A stretch of 37,016 nt of DNA. It comes from Acidimicrobiales bacterium. Its GTDB lineage: Bacteria > Actinomycetota > Acidimicrobiia > Acidimicrobiales > JAKAVM01. The position numbers and the translations under genes were made by a program. Positions 10,191 through 19,170 of the stretch are shown in pieces (the first letter of the stretch is position 1; every line of letters begins with the position of its first letter). The notes beneath the pieces are model-generated. The model worked only from the letters and a program-made list of their open reading frames with translations. It made no database searches and was not told the origin of the DNA. The DNA is taken from contig DAIDHF010000026.1 in assembly GCA_027452005.1 (NCBI GenBank), forward strand, positions 1-37,016, given 5' to 3'.

Positions 10191-11225
10191 TTAGCTGGCC
10201 GGAAACCCCAAAGAGGCCACTGCGGGCGAGTCAAGGGGGCTTGGACCAACCCGGTTGAACTTCCAGTGTCCGCAGGCGGCGACCATGGCGGCGTTGTCAG
10301 TACACAAGGCAATTGGTGGGAGAAAGACCTCCCAGCCATTTTCCTGGCAAAGTTCACCCAGGCGCTTGCGAAGGAGGCTGTTTGCCCCGACCCCTCCTGC
10401 GAGACACACGCGGTCGACTCCAATCATCTTGGCCGCTCTCTCGGTCTTTCGGACCAACACGTCCACACAGGCCTCCTGGAAGCAGGCCGCAATGTCTTTT
10501 TCTGATGCCTCAGGATTGTTTTGAGCCCACCGAATAACTGCGGTCTTTAGGCCAGAGAATGAGAAGTCCAGCCCTTCATTTATCATGGGTCTCGGGAAGG
10601 TTACCAGACCTAAATTACCCTCGGTCGAGATCCTATCGATTATCGGCCCTCCTGGATATCCTAGCCCCAAGAATCTAGCCACCTTGTCAAATGCCTCGCC
10701 AGCAGCGTCATCGTGGGTCTGACCCAACAACGTGTAGTTTAGGTGGTCTTTCATGTGTATAAGCATCGTGTGACCACCTGACACCAACAAGACGATCATA
10801 GGAAACTCCATCGGCTCTCCCGCTAGGAATGATGCGTAGAGATGGGCCTCTAGATGATTCACGACTACGAATGGAACTTCCCAGGCAAGTGATAGCGCCT
10901 TGGCATAAGAAACTCCGACCAAGAGTGCTCCAATTAGCCCGGGGCCTTGAGTTACAGCCACACACTGCAACTGTCTTGGTGAGATATTCAAACTTGCCCT
11001 GTCAAGTGCGTCGTCTATAAGTGCCGGTAAGATCTCCAGGTGTGCCCTAGAGGCTAACTCGGGAACAACCCCACCAAACAAGGCGTGTAGATCAACTTGG
11101 CTGGATACCAGGCTAGATTCTATTGAGTAACCATCTCTGACCAAGGCCACCGCGGTCTCATCACATGAGGTCTCAATGCCTAGTACAACCGGCAAAGTCG
11201 GGCCTCCCTTATTAGTTTGATTCAT
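10191..11225 (-). CDS. tsaD: tRNA N6-threonylcarbamoyladenosine transferase TsaD
   Basis: Transfers the threonylcarbamoyl group to A37 of ANN-decoding tRNAs, acting with TsaB and TsaE. It is an ASKHA-fold protein with metal-binding His124 and His128 in HLEAH, the N-terminal GIETSCDETAVALV, the SGGHT segment, the DDAAGEAFDKVARFLGLGYPGG signature, and CLAGGVGANSLLR near the C-terminus. Its 344 residues are the normal length. It starts with ATG without an obvious strong Shine-Dalgarno, 76 nt after rimI, and ends the UDG-tsaE-tsaB-rimI-tsaD cluster. All three bacterial t6A transfer partners are present in this cluster; TsaC is not in the window. Confidence 0.97.
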   Translation of the reverse strand: MNQTNKGGPTLPVVLGIETSCDETAVALVRDGYSIESSLVSSQVDLHALFGGVVPELASRAHLEILPALIDDALDRASLNISPRQLQCVAVTQGPGLIGALLVGVSYAKALSLAWEVPFVVVNHLEAHLYASFLAGEPMEFPMIVLLVSGGHTMLIHMKDHLNYTLLGQTHDDAAGEAFDKVARFLGLGYPGGPIIDRISTEGNLGLVTFPRPMINEGLDFSFSGLKTAVIRWAQNNPEASEKDIAACFQEACVDVLVRKTERAAKMIGVDRVCLAGGVGANSLLRKRLGELCQENGWEVFLPPIALCTDNAAMVAACGHWKFNRVGPSPLDSPAVASLGFPAS

Positions 11226-11301
11226 TCAAATGCCCCGAAAGATTCGGCGCCTTGAGCGATAAGAGCTATAGTCTGAGCGCGAAACAACAGCACCCAGCCT
11301 C

Positions 11302-11868
11302 CTAGACCTGCGCCCATGTGGTCTTTCCACCTATCCGGGACAAGATTGACTGGAGGCGAACTTCGTAATTAGGCGACCCGATATCATGAACCCACATTAT
11401 TAGGGCATCCTCATTGGTCTCGGGGTAGTAGTTCTTCCTTACCCCACCTGGTGCAAAGCCGAATCTATAGTATAACGACTGGGCCGATCTATTCGACATT
11501 CGAACCTCCAAGGTCACGTCGAGAGTTTCGTTTGCAATGGCCGTTCGAATCATCTGAACCATCATCCTAGAGGCAATGTGACGTCTTCCCCACTCAGGAT
11601 CCACAGCAATGTTGGTGATATGAGCTTCGCCACAGGTCATGATCATTCCACAGTAACCCACGACCCTTGGTCCTATCTTGGCAATATAGTAGGCTCGTCC
11701 AGTCGGCGTTGAAATCTCTGACATAAACAACCCGACAGTCCAAGGTCTAGGAAACACCTTGTTTTCAATTCGGATGACTGATCTTAGATGACGTCGCTTC
11801 ATGGGGATAATTACAACCGAATCAGTCCCGGTTTGCGACGTCCTCTGGTTGGCTACGTCAAATGCCAC
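11302..11868 (-). CDS. rimI: GNAT N-acetyltransferase, RimI-like
   Basis: A GNAT-fold acetyltransferase, by context the RimI homologue that acetylates the N-terminus of ribosomal protein S18 or other proteins. The core runs from VIIPMKRRHLRSVIRIENKVF through ITNIAVDPEWGRRHIASRMM (the acetyl-CoA-binding motif) to the family-typical NRSAQSLYYRFGFAPGGVRKNYY ending. I chose the GTG at 11868, just after the tsaB stop, giving 188 residues; a longer frame from 11967 would overlap tsaB by 83 nt and add sequence unlike the family. An ATG at 11802 is also possible. The substrate is inferred from family and synteny with tsaB and tsaD. Confidence 0.88.
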   Translation of the reverse strand: MAFDVANQRTSQTGTDSVVIIPMKRRHLRSVIRIENKVFPRPWTVGLFMSEISTPTGRAYYIAKIGPRVVGYCGMIMTCGEAHITNIAVDPEWGRRHIASRMMVQMIRTAIANETLDVTLEVRMSNRSAQSLYYRFGFAPGGVRKNYYPETNEDALIMWVHDIGSPNYEVRLQSILSRIGGKTTWAQV

Positions 11869-11884
11869 GCGAAAACTTCTTGGT

Positions 11885-12742
11885 TCAAGACAGTTCCCCG
11901 GGAATGTCTCTGGCTGATTGACCTTGTTGGAAGCGTTGCTTGAACCCCACCTTTGCATCGGCCTCACGAAGATATACTGGCATTACTTTGATGTACTCAG
12001 TTACTTGCCCAAGACGCATCCGATTCAATCCCATCGAGATCAAAGTCTCCGACCTAGGCACAAAGTCTCCACTAATCGATACATTAGTCCGTTGACCTGC
12101 CGTTGCAAGAAACTCGTTTACTACCACGTCTATTTCCTCGCCTAGCTCTAGAAATCCATTTCCTATTAGTGTAATGGTCGACCTTTCGGGGCGGTCAATC
12201 CGGTTCTCGGGCTCGTCTTGTTGAAGTATTGACCCACAACCTTGATCCAACGAGGCACATTCACCCAAGTATTTACCTAAAAACTCTGTAAATCCTTCTA
12301 GAGAAATCACCCTTGGGCCACTATTGAGGACTAAACCTGGAGCCCGGGGAACTCCACGATAGTCAGCTATAAAAAGCTCCCCTCGCCGGGCATCAATAGC
12401 ACACAAGGCCCACTGGGAGTTTTCATCAGCCTGGTTTGCCAAGATGTCTAGGCTCGACAAACCCACCATAGGAATCCCAAGGCCCTGGGCGAGGGCCTTG
12501 GCAGTAGCCAGCCCAACCCGAAGACCAGTAAATAAACCGGGACCGACGTCAGTCACTATAAGGTCTAGGTCGCCAAGTTTTATGTTTGACGCCTTGGCAA
12601 TCTTGACTATCTCTGGGGTCAAGTACTCCGAGTGCATTGCCCCCTTTTCCAGTACAGACGTCGCCAACAATCCCGAACCATCAGAGATCGCCACCGATGA
12701 CATCTCGGTAGAGGTCTCAATAGCTAGAACATTAGTGGTCAA
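11885..12742 (-). CDS. tsaB: t6A biosynthesis dimerisation protein TsaB
   Basis: An ASKHA-fold partner of TsaD needed for t6A37 formation. The N-terminus has LAIETSTEMSSVAI, then MHSEYLTPEI and the family signature VGPGLFTGLRVGLATAKALA. Its 285 residues are slightly longer than the usual 220-240, with the extra length in the middle and C-terminal part. The start is TTG, 30 nt after tsaE. It sits between tsaE and rimI as in most actinobacteria. Confidence 0.95.
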   Translation of the reverse strand: MTTNVLAIETSTEMSSVAISDGSGLLATSVLEKGAMHSEYLTPEIVKIAKASNIKLGDLDLIVTDVGPGLFTGLRVGLATAKALAQGLGIPMVGLSSLDILANQADENSQWALCAIDARRGELFIADYRGVPRAPGLVLNSGPRVISLEGFTEFLGKYLGECASLDQGCGSILQQDEPENRIDRPERSTITLIGNGFLELGEEIDVVVNEFLATAGQRTNVSISGDFVPRSETLISMGLNRMRLGQVTEYIKVMPVYLREADAKVGFKQRFQQGQSARDIPGELS

Positions 12743-12772
12743 GGTCTACTATACCTTTTTGAGTTTCCGAGA

Positions 12773-13297
12773 CTAATTTCTCAATAGCTCGCGCTCTTGT
12801 AGGGAATCGTCAACTTTGAGGCTCCCGAAGTCAATTGACTGAACTCTAGAGTCCCAGCTCGCCGAACTGCCCGAGATCGTTACCAGTCTCCAGTCGTCTT
12901 GTAAGACTCGCAGGGAGATCTCTAGGTACTGCGTCCTCAATGATGGCTTGGCCAGTTCCCCCCACTCAACCAGGGCAACTGCACCAGCTAGGTTGGTCTG
13001 TTCCCCGAGTGCGAGATCGTCAAACTCGGCCAACGACTCAAGCCGGTACAGATCAGCATGTAGAATATTCATCCGACCCCGATACTCTTGGACGAGTGTG
13101 AACGTGGGACTGGTAACCAACCCGTCAAATCCGAGTGACCTAGCAAACCCCTTTGTAAAAACAGTTTTACCTGCTCCAAGTTCACCGGTGAGTAGGATGA
13201 AGTCGCCGGGAATGCAGACTTTCGCAAGCTTGTCAGCAATGGACATGGTGTCGGCCGGACATCTAGAGCGAAGTTGACACGGTGTGGGTTGCGACAT
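12773..13297 (-). CDS. tsaE: t6A biosynthesis ATPase TsaE
   Basis: The P-loop ATPase that regenerates the TsaB-TsaD complex. Walker A GELGAGKT lies at residues 38-45, followed by the family segments SPTFTLVQEY, LHADLYRLE and VEWGEL. At 174 residues it is within the family range, with a C-terminal extension of about 30 residues after the core. The ATG start has a weak purine-rich site upstream. It is separated from the preceding glycosylase gene by 30 nt. Confidence 0.95.
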   Translation of the reverse strand: MSQPTPCQLRSRCPADTMSIADKLAKVCIPGDFILLTGELGAGKTVFTKGFARSLGFDGLVTSPTFTLVQEYRGRMNILHADLYRLESLAEFDDLALGEQTNLAGAVALVEWGELAKPSLRTQYLEISLRVLQDDWRLVTISGSSASWDSRVQSIDFGSLKVDDSLQERELLRN

Positions 13298-13327
13298 GGT
13301 CTTAGCAATCCTAACACCTGAAAGTTG

Positions 13328-13903
13328 TTAGGTTGAAATTATCTCTTTGGCAACTACGAGGTCTGCTCGAATCTGGGCTACTACCTTGGCCCCAGCCCTT
13401 AGAGCATAGGAAGGGTGGAAGGTTGGAATTAGCTTTGTCTGCTCGTACTCAAATATCGAACCACGTAGCTTTGTAACTCCCTCAGTCGTACCAAGTAGGG
13501 TTTGAACTGCAAAGTTGCCAAGGGTAACAATCGCCACGGGAGATATGAGCTGGATCTGTCGCTTGAGATACCCACAGCAGCTTTGGATCTCATCGGCTTC
13601 AGGATTCCTGTTATTCGGAGGCCTGCACTTGACCAGGTTGGCTATATAGATCTGGTCCCGATCAAGGCCGATTTCCTGAAGTATCAATCGATCCAAGAGC
13701 TTGCCGGATCTACCCACAAAAGGCTCCCCGGCTAGGTCTTCATCTCTACCGGGGGCCTCTCCAACAAACATAAGGTCAGCATTTGGGTTGCCTACCCCAA
13801 AGACCACCGAGTTCCTGGTCTCGTGCAACTTACATTGACGGCACCCGAGGGTCTCTTGTTTTAGCTCCAAAAATTCTCGTGATCTTCCCGTGGGTGAGCC
13901 CAT
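13328..13903 (-). CDS. Family 4 uracil-DNA glycosylase, Fe-S type
   Basis: Excises uracil from DNA at the start of base-excision repair. Family 4 hallmarks are motif [10 protein letters not shown] at 48-56, the four likely [4Fe-4S] ligands Cys21, Cys24, Cys93 and Cys109 or Cys110, and motif B HPSYALR starting at His163. Its 191 residues are usual. The ATG has AGGAG 5 nt upstream. It is the first gene of the t6A cluster, so repair and tRNA modification share one transcript here. Two adjacent cysteines at 109-110 leave the fourth ligand ambiguous. Confidence 0.92.
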   Translation of the reverse strand: MGSPTGRSREFLELKQETLGCRQCKLHETRNSVVFGVGNPNADLMFVGEAPGRDEDLAGEPFVGRSGKLLDRLILQEIGLDRDQIYIANLVKCRPPNNRNPEADEIQSCCGYLKRQIQLISPVAIVTLGNFAVQTLLGTTEGVTKLRGSIFEYEQTKLIPTFHPSYALRAGAKVVAQIRADLVVAKEIIST

Positions 13904-13913
13904 AGGCTCCTAT

Positions 13914-13919
13914 ATTATA
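13914..13919 (-). promoter_or_regulatory. Consensus -10 box before the uracil-DNA glycosylase
   Basis: A perfect TATAAT on the minus strand ends only 10 nt before the ATG. A start site at normal distance would leave a leader of about 3 nt and would cut into the AGGAG site between them. No good -35 is seen. Either the transcript is nearly leaderless or the hexamer is fortuitous. Confidence 0.4.
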
Positions 13920-14055
13920 CAAACCCGTCTGAACAGGACTTTTCTTGGCAACCTACCACCTTATTCCACTTGATGGCCCTCATTCGCGCTAGCCTTGGAA
14001 CCAGTGAGGTTCAACGGCCAGCGCTCTGGGACTTGTTGGGTCGCATTATACGGAT

Positions 14056-15159
14056 ATGACAAATACTAACAAGCCTTCTGACAAGTCCTTACCAGGGAAG
14101 ATAACCAAGTTCCTTCCCAAGACCTTTGGGGCTGCTACCTGGATGTCTCCCACCAAGTGGGCAGAACAGGCCATAGAAACCGAGTTGTCGAAGCGCCCCG
14201 ATCACTACTCTCACCAAGAGATGCTAGGTGAATTAGATCTACCGCCCGATACCATTCACCACAAGATCATCATGGACGATGGTGGCGAGATCCACGTGGT
14301 CGAACTGGGCTCTGGACCACCAATAATCTTACTGCACGGGGTTATACTCTCGGTTGCCACTTGGCCCTACCAGCTAAAAGAGTTGTCAAAATCTCACCGA
14401 GTGATTGCCTTAGATCAACGTGGTCATGGACGATCCCGGCCCGGAATTGAGGGAATCACACTAGAGCGCCTGGCCCAAGATCTAATCGAGGTTATGGACG
14501 CCCTCGGAGTAAAAAAGTCAGTTGTGGTAGGTCACTCAATGGGTGGGATGGTAACCATGACAGCCGTCACCAAGTACCCAAGAGAGATTGCAAACAAGAT
14601 CTCAGCAATGGTCTTAGTTGCAACCAGTGCCGATCCGCTGGTGAATATACCTGGGCTGTCTCTTTTAGTCAGCTTGCTTTCGCCGGGCATCAAGACGGTT
14701 TTTCATCTAATAAGTGGTCGAAATGCCCTCGCCAACATAAAACCTCTTCGATACGTTGCAGCAAGAATTATTCTAGGAGGCAAGCCATCCCCTTCAAACG
14801 TAGAATTTGCCCAACACCTAATCAAGGCCGCGTCGGCTCAGATTCTTAGTCAGTTGTGGAGCCAACTACTCGTCTTTGACGTGATAGAACCCCTGACTAG
14901 AGTGTCACTACCCACTATGGTCCTGGTTGGCGAAAGTGACCTGCTTACTCCCCCATGGCACGCAATTAGAATGGTTAAAGCAATTACCGGCTCAGAGTTG
15001 ATCAGGTTCCCTGGGTGCGGCCACATGATCATGTTTGAGAGACACAAAGAGATGAACAAGATTATCCTGAACTTTGCAAAACACGTTCAAGGCACCAAGT
15101 CGACACAACAAGGGACAGTCGCCAAGAGGCGTATATCGCAACAAGACAGTGACAAATAG
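14056..15159 (+). CDS. Alpha/beta hydrolase
   Basis: A serine hydrolase of the alpha/beta fold. The oxyanion region is LLHGV near 92-96, the nucleophile elbow is GHSMGG with Ser161, the likely acid is Asp295 in GESDLLTPP, and the base is His323 in GCGHMIMF. About 65 residues precede the core and a basic, probably disordered tail of about 25 residues follows it. No signal peptide or membrane segment is clear. In other actinobacteria a hydrolase of this kind lies between alr and tsaE in the same direction; here it points the other way. No Shine-Dalgarno precedes the ATG and an AT-rich CATTAT ends 6 nt before it, so a leaderless transcript is possible. The substrate is unknown. Confidence 0.88.
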   Translation: MTNTNKPSDKSLPGKITKFLPKTFGAATWMSPTKWAEQAIETELSKRPDHYSHQEMLGELDLPPDTIHHKIIMDDGGEIHVVELGSGPPIILLHGVILSVATWPYQLKELSKSHRVIALDQRGHGRSRPGIEGITLERLAQDLIEVMDALGVKKSVVVGHSMGGMVTMTAVTKYPREIANKISAMVLVATSADPLVNIPGLSLLVSLLSPGIKTVFHLISGRNALANIKPLRYVAARIILGGKPSPSNVEFAQHLIKAASAQILSQLWSQLLVFDVIEPLTRVSLPTMVLVGESDLLTPPWHAIRMVKAITGSELIRFPGCGHMIMFERHKEMNKIILNFAKHVQGTKSTQQGTVAKRRISQQDSDK

Positions 15160-15230
15160 AATAACACTTTTGCTAAAACTGGGTTATGCTATCTAAAAGT
15201 TTTGCACTGGCGTAATCGAAAGTTATTGTA

Positions 15231-16070
15231 TCAGTCCTGAATTTGGAGGCGTCGGTAGTTGAAAGTCGGTATATTTCTAAGGTCTTCCTCAAGGGTGAGC
15301 ACGTCCCTCAAAAGTACTCTTCTTTGCACGTCGGATGAATTGTCAAAGTTGTCTGACTTCACTTGATCGAAAAAGGTTTCAAGGATTGGCAGCGTTGACT
15401 TAATCTCTCCAACATTGCACTGTGAACTTGCAGGATCTGCTTTACATTGTTCCATAATATCCAATGTATCGAGATTTGCCTTTTCCACTACGTTCACTTG
15501 ATTTATGTAGCGAACTGTCGTGTTGAGTCGTCCGAATACTCCTCCGGAAGTGGAAAAGAGTCGATCAAATGAGTTTATCTCCGCTATTGTCATGCTTGCT
15601 AAAACCAATAGACCGAAAATTGTTATTACAACGAAGGCAAATTTAGGACCTTTTCCAAGGATCAGTGCGTGTTGATTTGACCGCTTGGCAGTGGAAGCAT
15701 ATAACAACAAGGTCGAGATAATGATATGAGGAATTGCAATGAGCAGACGGAAAGAGACCGAAGATCTCGCTTGCTCGATAGGCGGCCCAATATATAGATC
15801 GATCGGGTCTCGATTATTAGGGGTAAAGTTCTGAGCGCTAATCTGTCCTGCAGCGCCTATTGGTAATATTGCTGGTTCTAGTTTTGAAAAGTAACTATAG
15901 GCATCCCGCCATCCTTGATGGGTATAGGGAAACCTTGCCAGGGCGGTTCTTGGAGAACCACTGTCATAAGCACCCCAGATACAGTAAAAGCTCTCTGATA
16001 AACCTTCTGAATTTGATTAAGTCGAGATCCCCAACATATAGGTGGTGCCTTGCGCGATAAGTTGCTCCAC
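15231..16070 (-). pseudogene. Membrane protein gene interrupted by an in-frame TAA
   Basis: A frame of 280 codons runs from a GTG at 16070, with AAGGAGG 3 nt upstream, to a TGA at 15231, broken only by a TAA at 16017-16019 (codon 18). Beyond that stop no ATG, GTG or TTG occurs until 15710, where two TTGs lack a ribosome site. Yet the intervening translation looks like protein: SESFYCIWGAYD, then RFPYTHQGWRDAYSYFSKLEP, then two membrane segments (RLLIAIPHIIISTLLLYAS and FAFVVITIFGLLVLASMTI) and an outer region with Cys pair CKADPASSQC. This resembles the cytoplasmic head plus membrane part of actinobacterial hypothetical proteins. TTYMLGIST before the stop also fits that head. It is probably a nonsense pseudogene; readthrough or a non-standard start is the alternative. 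Confidence 0.65.
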
Positions 16071-16177
16071 TATCCTCCTTAGGCTAAAGGTTACCCTTCA
16101 TTTACCTACAAACCATCGATTTGAAGAAAATTGCTTTTAGTAGTGCTAACTATTCCAAGCTAAAGTCGGACTGCCTT

Positions 16178-17311
16178 CTAATTGACCCAGATCCGGGGAA
16201 GCCTCCCAGTAAACCCACATACTACCTCGTAGGTAATCACCGAGAGCCATTTTGCCCAGTCCCGGGCAGTTATTTTCTCGTCCCCTTGAGAACCCAAAAG
16301 TACTACTTCGTCGCCAACTTGAACCTTTGTGACTCGTCCACAGTCGACCAAGAGTTGGTCCATGGTTACTGCGCCAACCACCCGGCAGGGCTTGCCGCCA
16401 ATCAATACGTGCCCTCCGCACGATCCATAGCGCCTTGGTACCCCGTCAGCATAACCAATCGGAACTGTAGCAATTGTTGTTTGGTGCTCAGTTACGTACT
16501 GATGACCGTATGATAAACCGGAATTCTCCGGCACCTCTTTAACAAATGACACCCTGGCCTTTAGGGCCATGGCACTTTCAAATGTTGGCTCTTCAGGTCC
16601 GTCGATTGGGCTATATCCATAAAGGGATATCCCACACCTCACCATGTCGCGTCGGGCCTCTTCGTAACGGCCAGCTGCGGCAGAGTTTGCCATATGGACC
16701 ACTACGGTTTGGTTGACACCGGTTAGAGCCTGATCGACAACTGCGTCAAACTGCGAGATCTGGGCACGAGAAAAGTCACTAGACAGGTCATCGGCCAGGG
16801 CAAAGTGGGTCCACAATCCAGAGAGGGTTATTTCTCGGAATTGCGAGGCCAACTCTACTAGGTCCACAAGTTGACCTGGAGCGCATCCGACTCTGTGCAT
16901 CCCGGTATCAACCTTTATATGGAACTGAGTGCTTTCACCCTGGGAGCCCAGTTTCTTGGTTGCCTGGACTAGTTGCACAATCCCCTCATGGGTATAGATG
17001 GTTGGTACCAGCTTGTGGACGACTGCCTCTTCCATCCCTCCACCCAAGGGTTCTGACAACAAAAGTATTGGCTCGTCTATCCCGGCTCGACGTAGCTCTA
17101 TCCCCTCTTCAACAACGGCCACGGCCAGCCAATGAGCACCCCCCTTGACAAAAGCCTTGGCACTCTCTATCGCCCCGTGTCCGTAACCGTCGGCCTTCAC
17201 CACGGCACAGAGCACAGATGGGGCTACCACGTTGGCCATCTTGAGGGCGTTGCGCTCAAGAACGGTCCTATCTACCTCTATCCAGGCCGGTCTCCGATGG
17301 GCTTTAGCCAA
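16178..17311 (-). CDS. alr: Alanine racemase
   Basis: A PLP enzyme interconverting L- and D-alanine to supply peptidoglycan synthesis. The PLP lysine is Lys39 in VVKADGYGHGA, and the catalytic tyrosine is Tyr268 in SGLSYGHQY. The barrel segments KVDTGMHRVG and MDQLLVD in the C-terminal beta domain are present. Its 377 residues are normal. The TTG start is supported by AAGGAGA 8 nt upstream and by the family N-terminus RPAWIEVDRTVLERN. It lies 54 nt after nnrED and is the last intact gene of the rplM operon. Confidence 0.96.
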   Translation of the reverse strand: MAKAHRRPAWIEVDRTVLERNALKMANVVAPSVLCAVVKADGYGHGAIESAKAFVKGGAHWLAVAVVEEGIELRRAGIDEPILLLSEPLGGGMEEAVVHKLVPTIYTHEGIVQLVQATKKLGSQGESTQFHIKVDTGMHRVGCAPGQLVDLVELASQFREITLSGLWTHFALADDLSSDFSRAQISQFDAVVDQALTGVNQTVVVHMANSAAAGRYEEARRDMVRCGISLYGYSPIDGPEEPTFESAMALKARVSFVKEVPENSGLSYGHQYVTEHQTTIATVPIGYADGVPRRYGSCGGHVLIGGKPCRVVGAVTMDQLLVDCGRVTKVQVGDEVVLLGSQGDEKITARDWAKWLSVITYEVVCGFTGRLPRIWVN

Positions 17312-17365
17312 ATGACTTATCTCCTTGCATATTTACAGAATTATTCTCCCGCACCCACGACATGT

Positions 17366-18766
17366 CTAGTTGGATGTCGAACAGTTTTTCTCAAACCAGG
17401 TCCCGATGAGGTGCGGCAAGTCACTTGCTATAAGTCTTCCTTGACTAGAACCTCTCGCCGAATCCCCGTGAATGTAGGCTCCACAGAAGGTCGCCTCAAA
17501 GCAACTCATCCCTTGGGCTATAAGTGCTCCAATTAGGCCGGCTAGGACGTCTCCGGTTCCGGCCGTGGCAAGGTTTGATGTTCCACTCGTTACAACGGCC
17601 GCCCGTCCATCGGGGCTAGCAACCACTGTTGACGGACCTTTCAGGAGAACAGTAGCCCCGGTGGTCTTGGCAAGTGAAACCACCTCGCTAATTCGGTCGG
17701 AATCTGGCTTTCTTCCAACAAGGGCCTGAAACTCGCCTTCGTGGGGAGTGATTACTACATTTTGAACTGGGTTTTGCCGAGTCAGCTCACCTAGCTCAAA
17801 TGGCGATCCAAACACCTTGAGTGCGTCCGCATCTAAAATGACCGGGATTGTCACCTCTTTCAAGATCGCCCTGACCAATTGAGCCTTGAAGCCCCCGCGG
17901 TCACCGGAGTGGTCAAGTCCAAGCCCAGGACCGACAATTGCCACCTTCCAACGCCTGGTTGCCCGTACAAACTCGTCAACAAACCCTTGGATGGGGAACC
18001 TGTCAAAGACGGCCTCGGAGATTGGGTATCTCAATGGACCGTTGTCGGTTACAACAACTCTTACCATCCCAGCACCGGATCTCAAGGCGGCCAACGCGCA
18101 TAGGTGAGAGGCGCCCTCCATGCCTTCACTTGCCCCTAGTATCCCTACCGGATATGACCACTTGTGATCCGCACGCCCCCTGTGGGGCAAAATTTTGACG
18201 CAGTCGTTGTATTCGACCAACCACTTGTCAAATTTGCCCGGTCGTAGTCCAATGTCATGAACGACTACCTTGCCTGCTTTATTTGGTCCATCCCCGAAAA
18301 CTAATCCGGGCTTGAGGGTTCCTAGACAAACGGTCATGTCAGCCCTAATAGCCCCAACACAGGCGACACCAGTATCACCATTTACCCCCGATGGGATGTC
18401 AACCGCCAGGACCTGGCTGAATTGTGGGACGGTTGGAGATTGGTACTCTCCGCGAAACCCGGTCCCAAAGGCTCCGTCTATAACTAGGTCAGTTCCTGGG
18501 GGAATTTGAATTTGGGCGTTTGCGTCAGTAGCTACAACCTTTGCGCCACGGCGGGCAAGTAGGTCGGCAGCTACCCGGGCGTCGTTCCCATTGTTGCCCT
18601 TCCCACAGATCGCCACGACTCTCTTGGCATAGGTTCCCCCAAGCAGGTCTAAGGCTCCCTTATAGACGCCGTAGCCTGACCGCTCAATGAGCACGCTCAT
18701 TTTCCCGTCGTTCGCGGCTTGCCGATCAAGTTCCCTGGTCTCTTCAACATTCAAGATTGGTATCAA
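17366..18766 (-). CDS. nnr: Bifunctional NAD(P)H-hydrate epimerase / ADP-dependent dehydratase
   Basis: A repair enzyme for hydrated NAD(P)H. The N-terminal YjeF_N epimerase domain (about 1-190) has VVAICGKGNNGNDARVAADL near 50-69 and IDGAFGTGFRG near 96-106. The C-terminal ribokinase-like dehydratase (about 205-460) has LDADALKVFG near 311-320, ITPHEGEF near 339-346 and the ADP-site NLATAGTGDVLAG at 398-410. Its 466 residues are the normal fused length. The TTG start overlaps the acpS stop by 4 nt, so translation is coupled. The position acpS-nnr-alr is conserved in actinobacteria. Confidence 0.95.
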   Translation of the reverse strand: MIPILNVEETRELDRQAANDGKMSVLIERSGYGVYKGALDLLGGTYAKRVVAICGKGNNGNDARVAADLLARRGAKVVATDANAQIQIPPGTDLVIDGAFGTGFRGEYQSPTVPQFSQVLAVDIPSGVNGDTGVACVGAIRADMTVCLGTLKPGLVFGDGPNKAGKVVVHDIGLRPGKFDKWLVEYNDCVKILPHRGRADHKWSYPVGILGASEGMEGASHLCALAALRSGAGMVRVVVTDNGPLRYPISEAVFDRFPIQGFVDEFVRATRRWKVAIVGPGLGLDHSGDRGGFKAQLVRAILKEVTIPVILDADALKVFGSPFELGELTRQNPVQNVVITPHEGEFQALVGRKPDSDRISEVVSLAKTTGATVLLKGPSTVVASPDGRAAVVTSGTSNLATAGTGDVLAGLIGALIAQGMSCFEATFCGAYIHGDSARGSSQGRLIASDLPHLIGTWFEKNCSTSN

Positions 18767-19170
18767 TTAGCTGATGTTCCCTGGCTTGCGAGGCCAATTA
18801 CTGAGGCCATGGCGGCCGACCCGGTGTGCGAGAGTGACACGATCCATCTTTCAACGCCATAGCATTGAGACAACGCCAGAGCACGACCCGAGAGCACAAC
18901 CTCGGGCTTTCCTCGTGGGTCTTTTTCTATTCTGACATCCTTGAAAGATATATCCCAAAGTCCTCGGCCAAGGGCCTTGATGATGGCCTCCTTGGCCGCG
19001 AAGCGTACCGCATAGCGCTCTGACGGGTCGGGACTTTTGTTGCAGTAGGAAATCTCGGACTCACAAAAAAGTCGGTTTATAATGGTTGGACGGCGAGAAA
19101 TTAGATCCCTAAATCTTTCGACCTCCACAAGGTCTATGCCATGCAAAAGGCCCGCGTACTCATTTTTCAC
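18763..19170 (-). CDS. acpS: Holo-[acyl-carrier-protein] synthase
   Basis: Transfers 4'-phosphopantetheine from CoA to apo-ACP. The family signatures are the metal-binding GIDLVEVERF (Asp13), FAAKEAIIKALG with its Glu near residue 61, and the C-terminal SLSHTGSAAMASV. Its 135 residues are normal. The GTG start overlaps the glmS stop and its own stop overlaps the nnr start, each by 4 nt, so the three genes are translationally coupled. Confidence 0.96.
   Translation of the reverse strand: MKNEYAGLLHGIDLVEVERFRDLISRRPTIINRLFCESEISYCNKSPDPSERYAVRFAAKEAIIKALGRGLWDISFKDVRIEKDPRGKPEVVLSGRALALSQCYGVERWIVSLSHTGSAAMASVIGLASQGTSAN

Noticed and set aside
11869..11967. Extension of rimI to an upstream start at 11967
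   Set aside because: It would overlap tsaB by 83 nt and adds sequence unlike any GNAT N-terminus; the GTG at 11868 fits the gene boundary.
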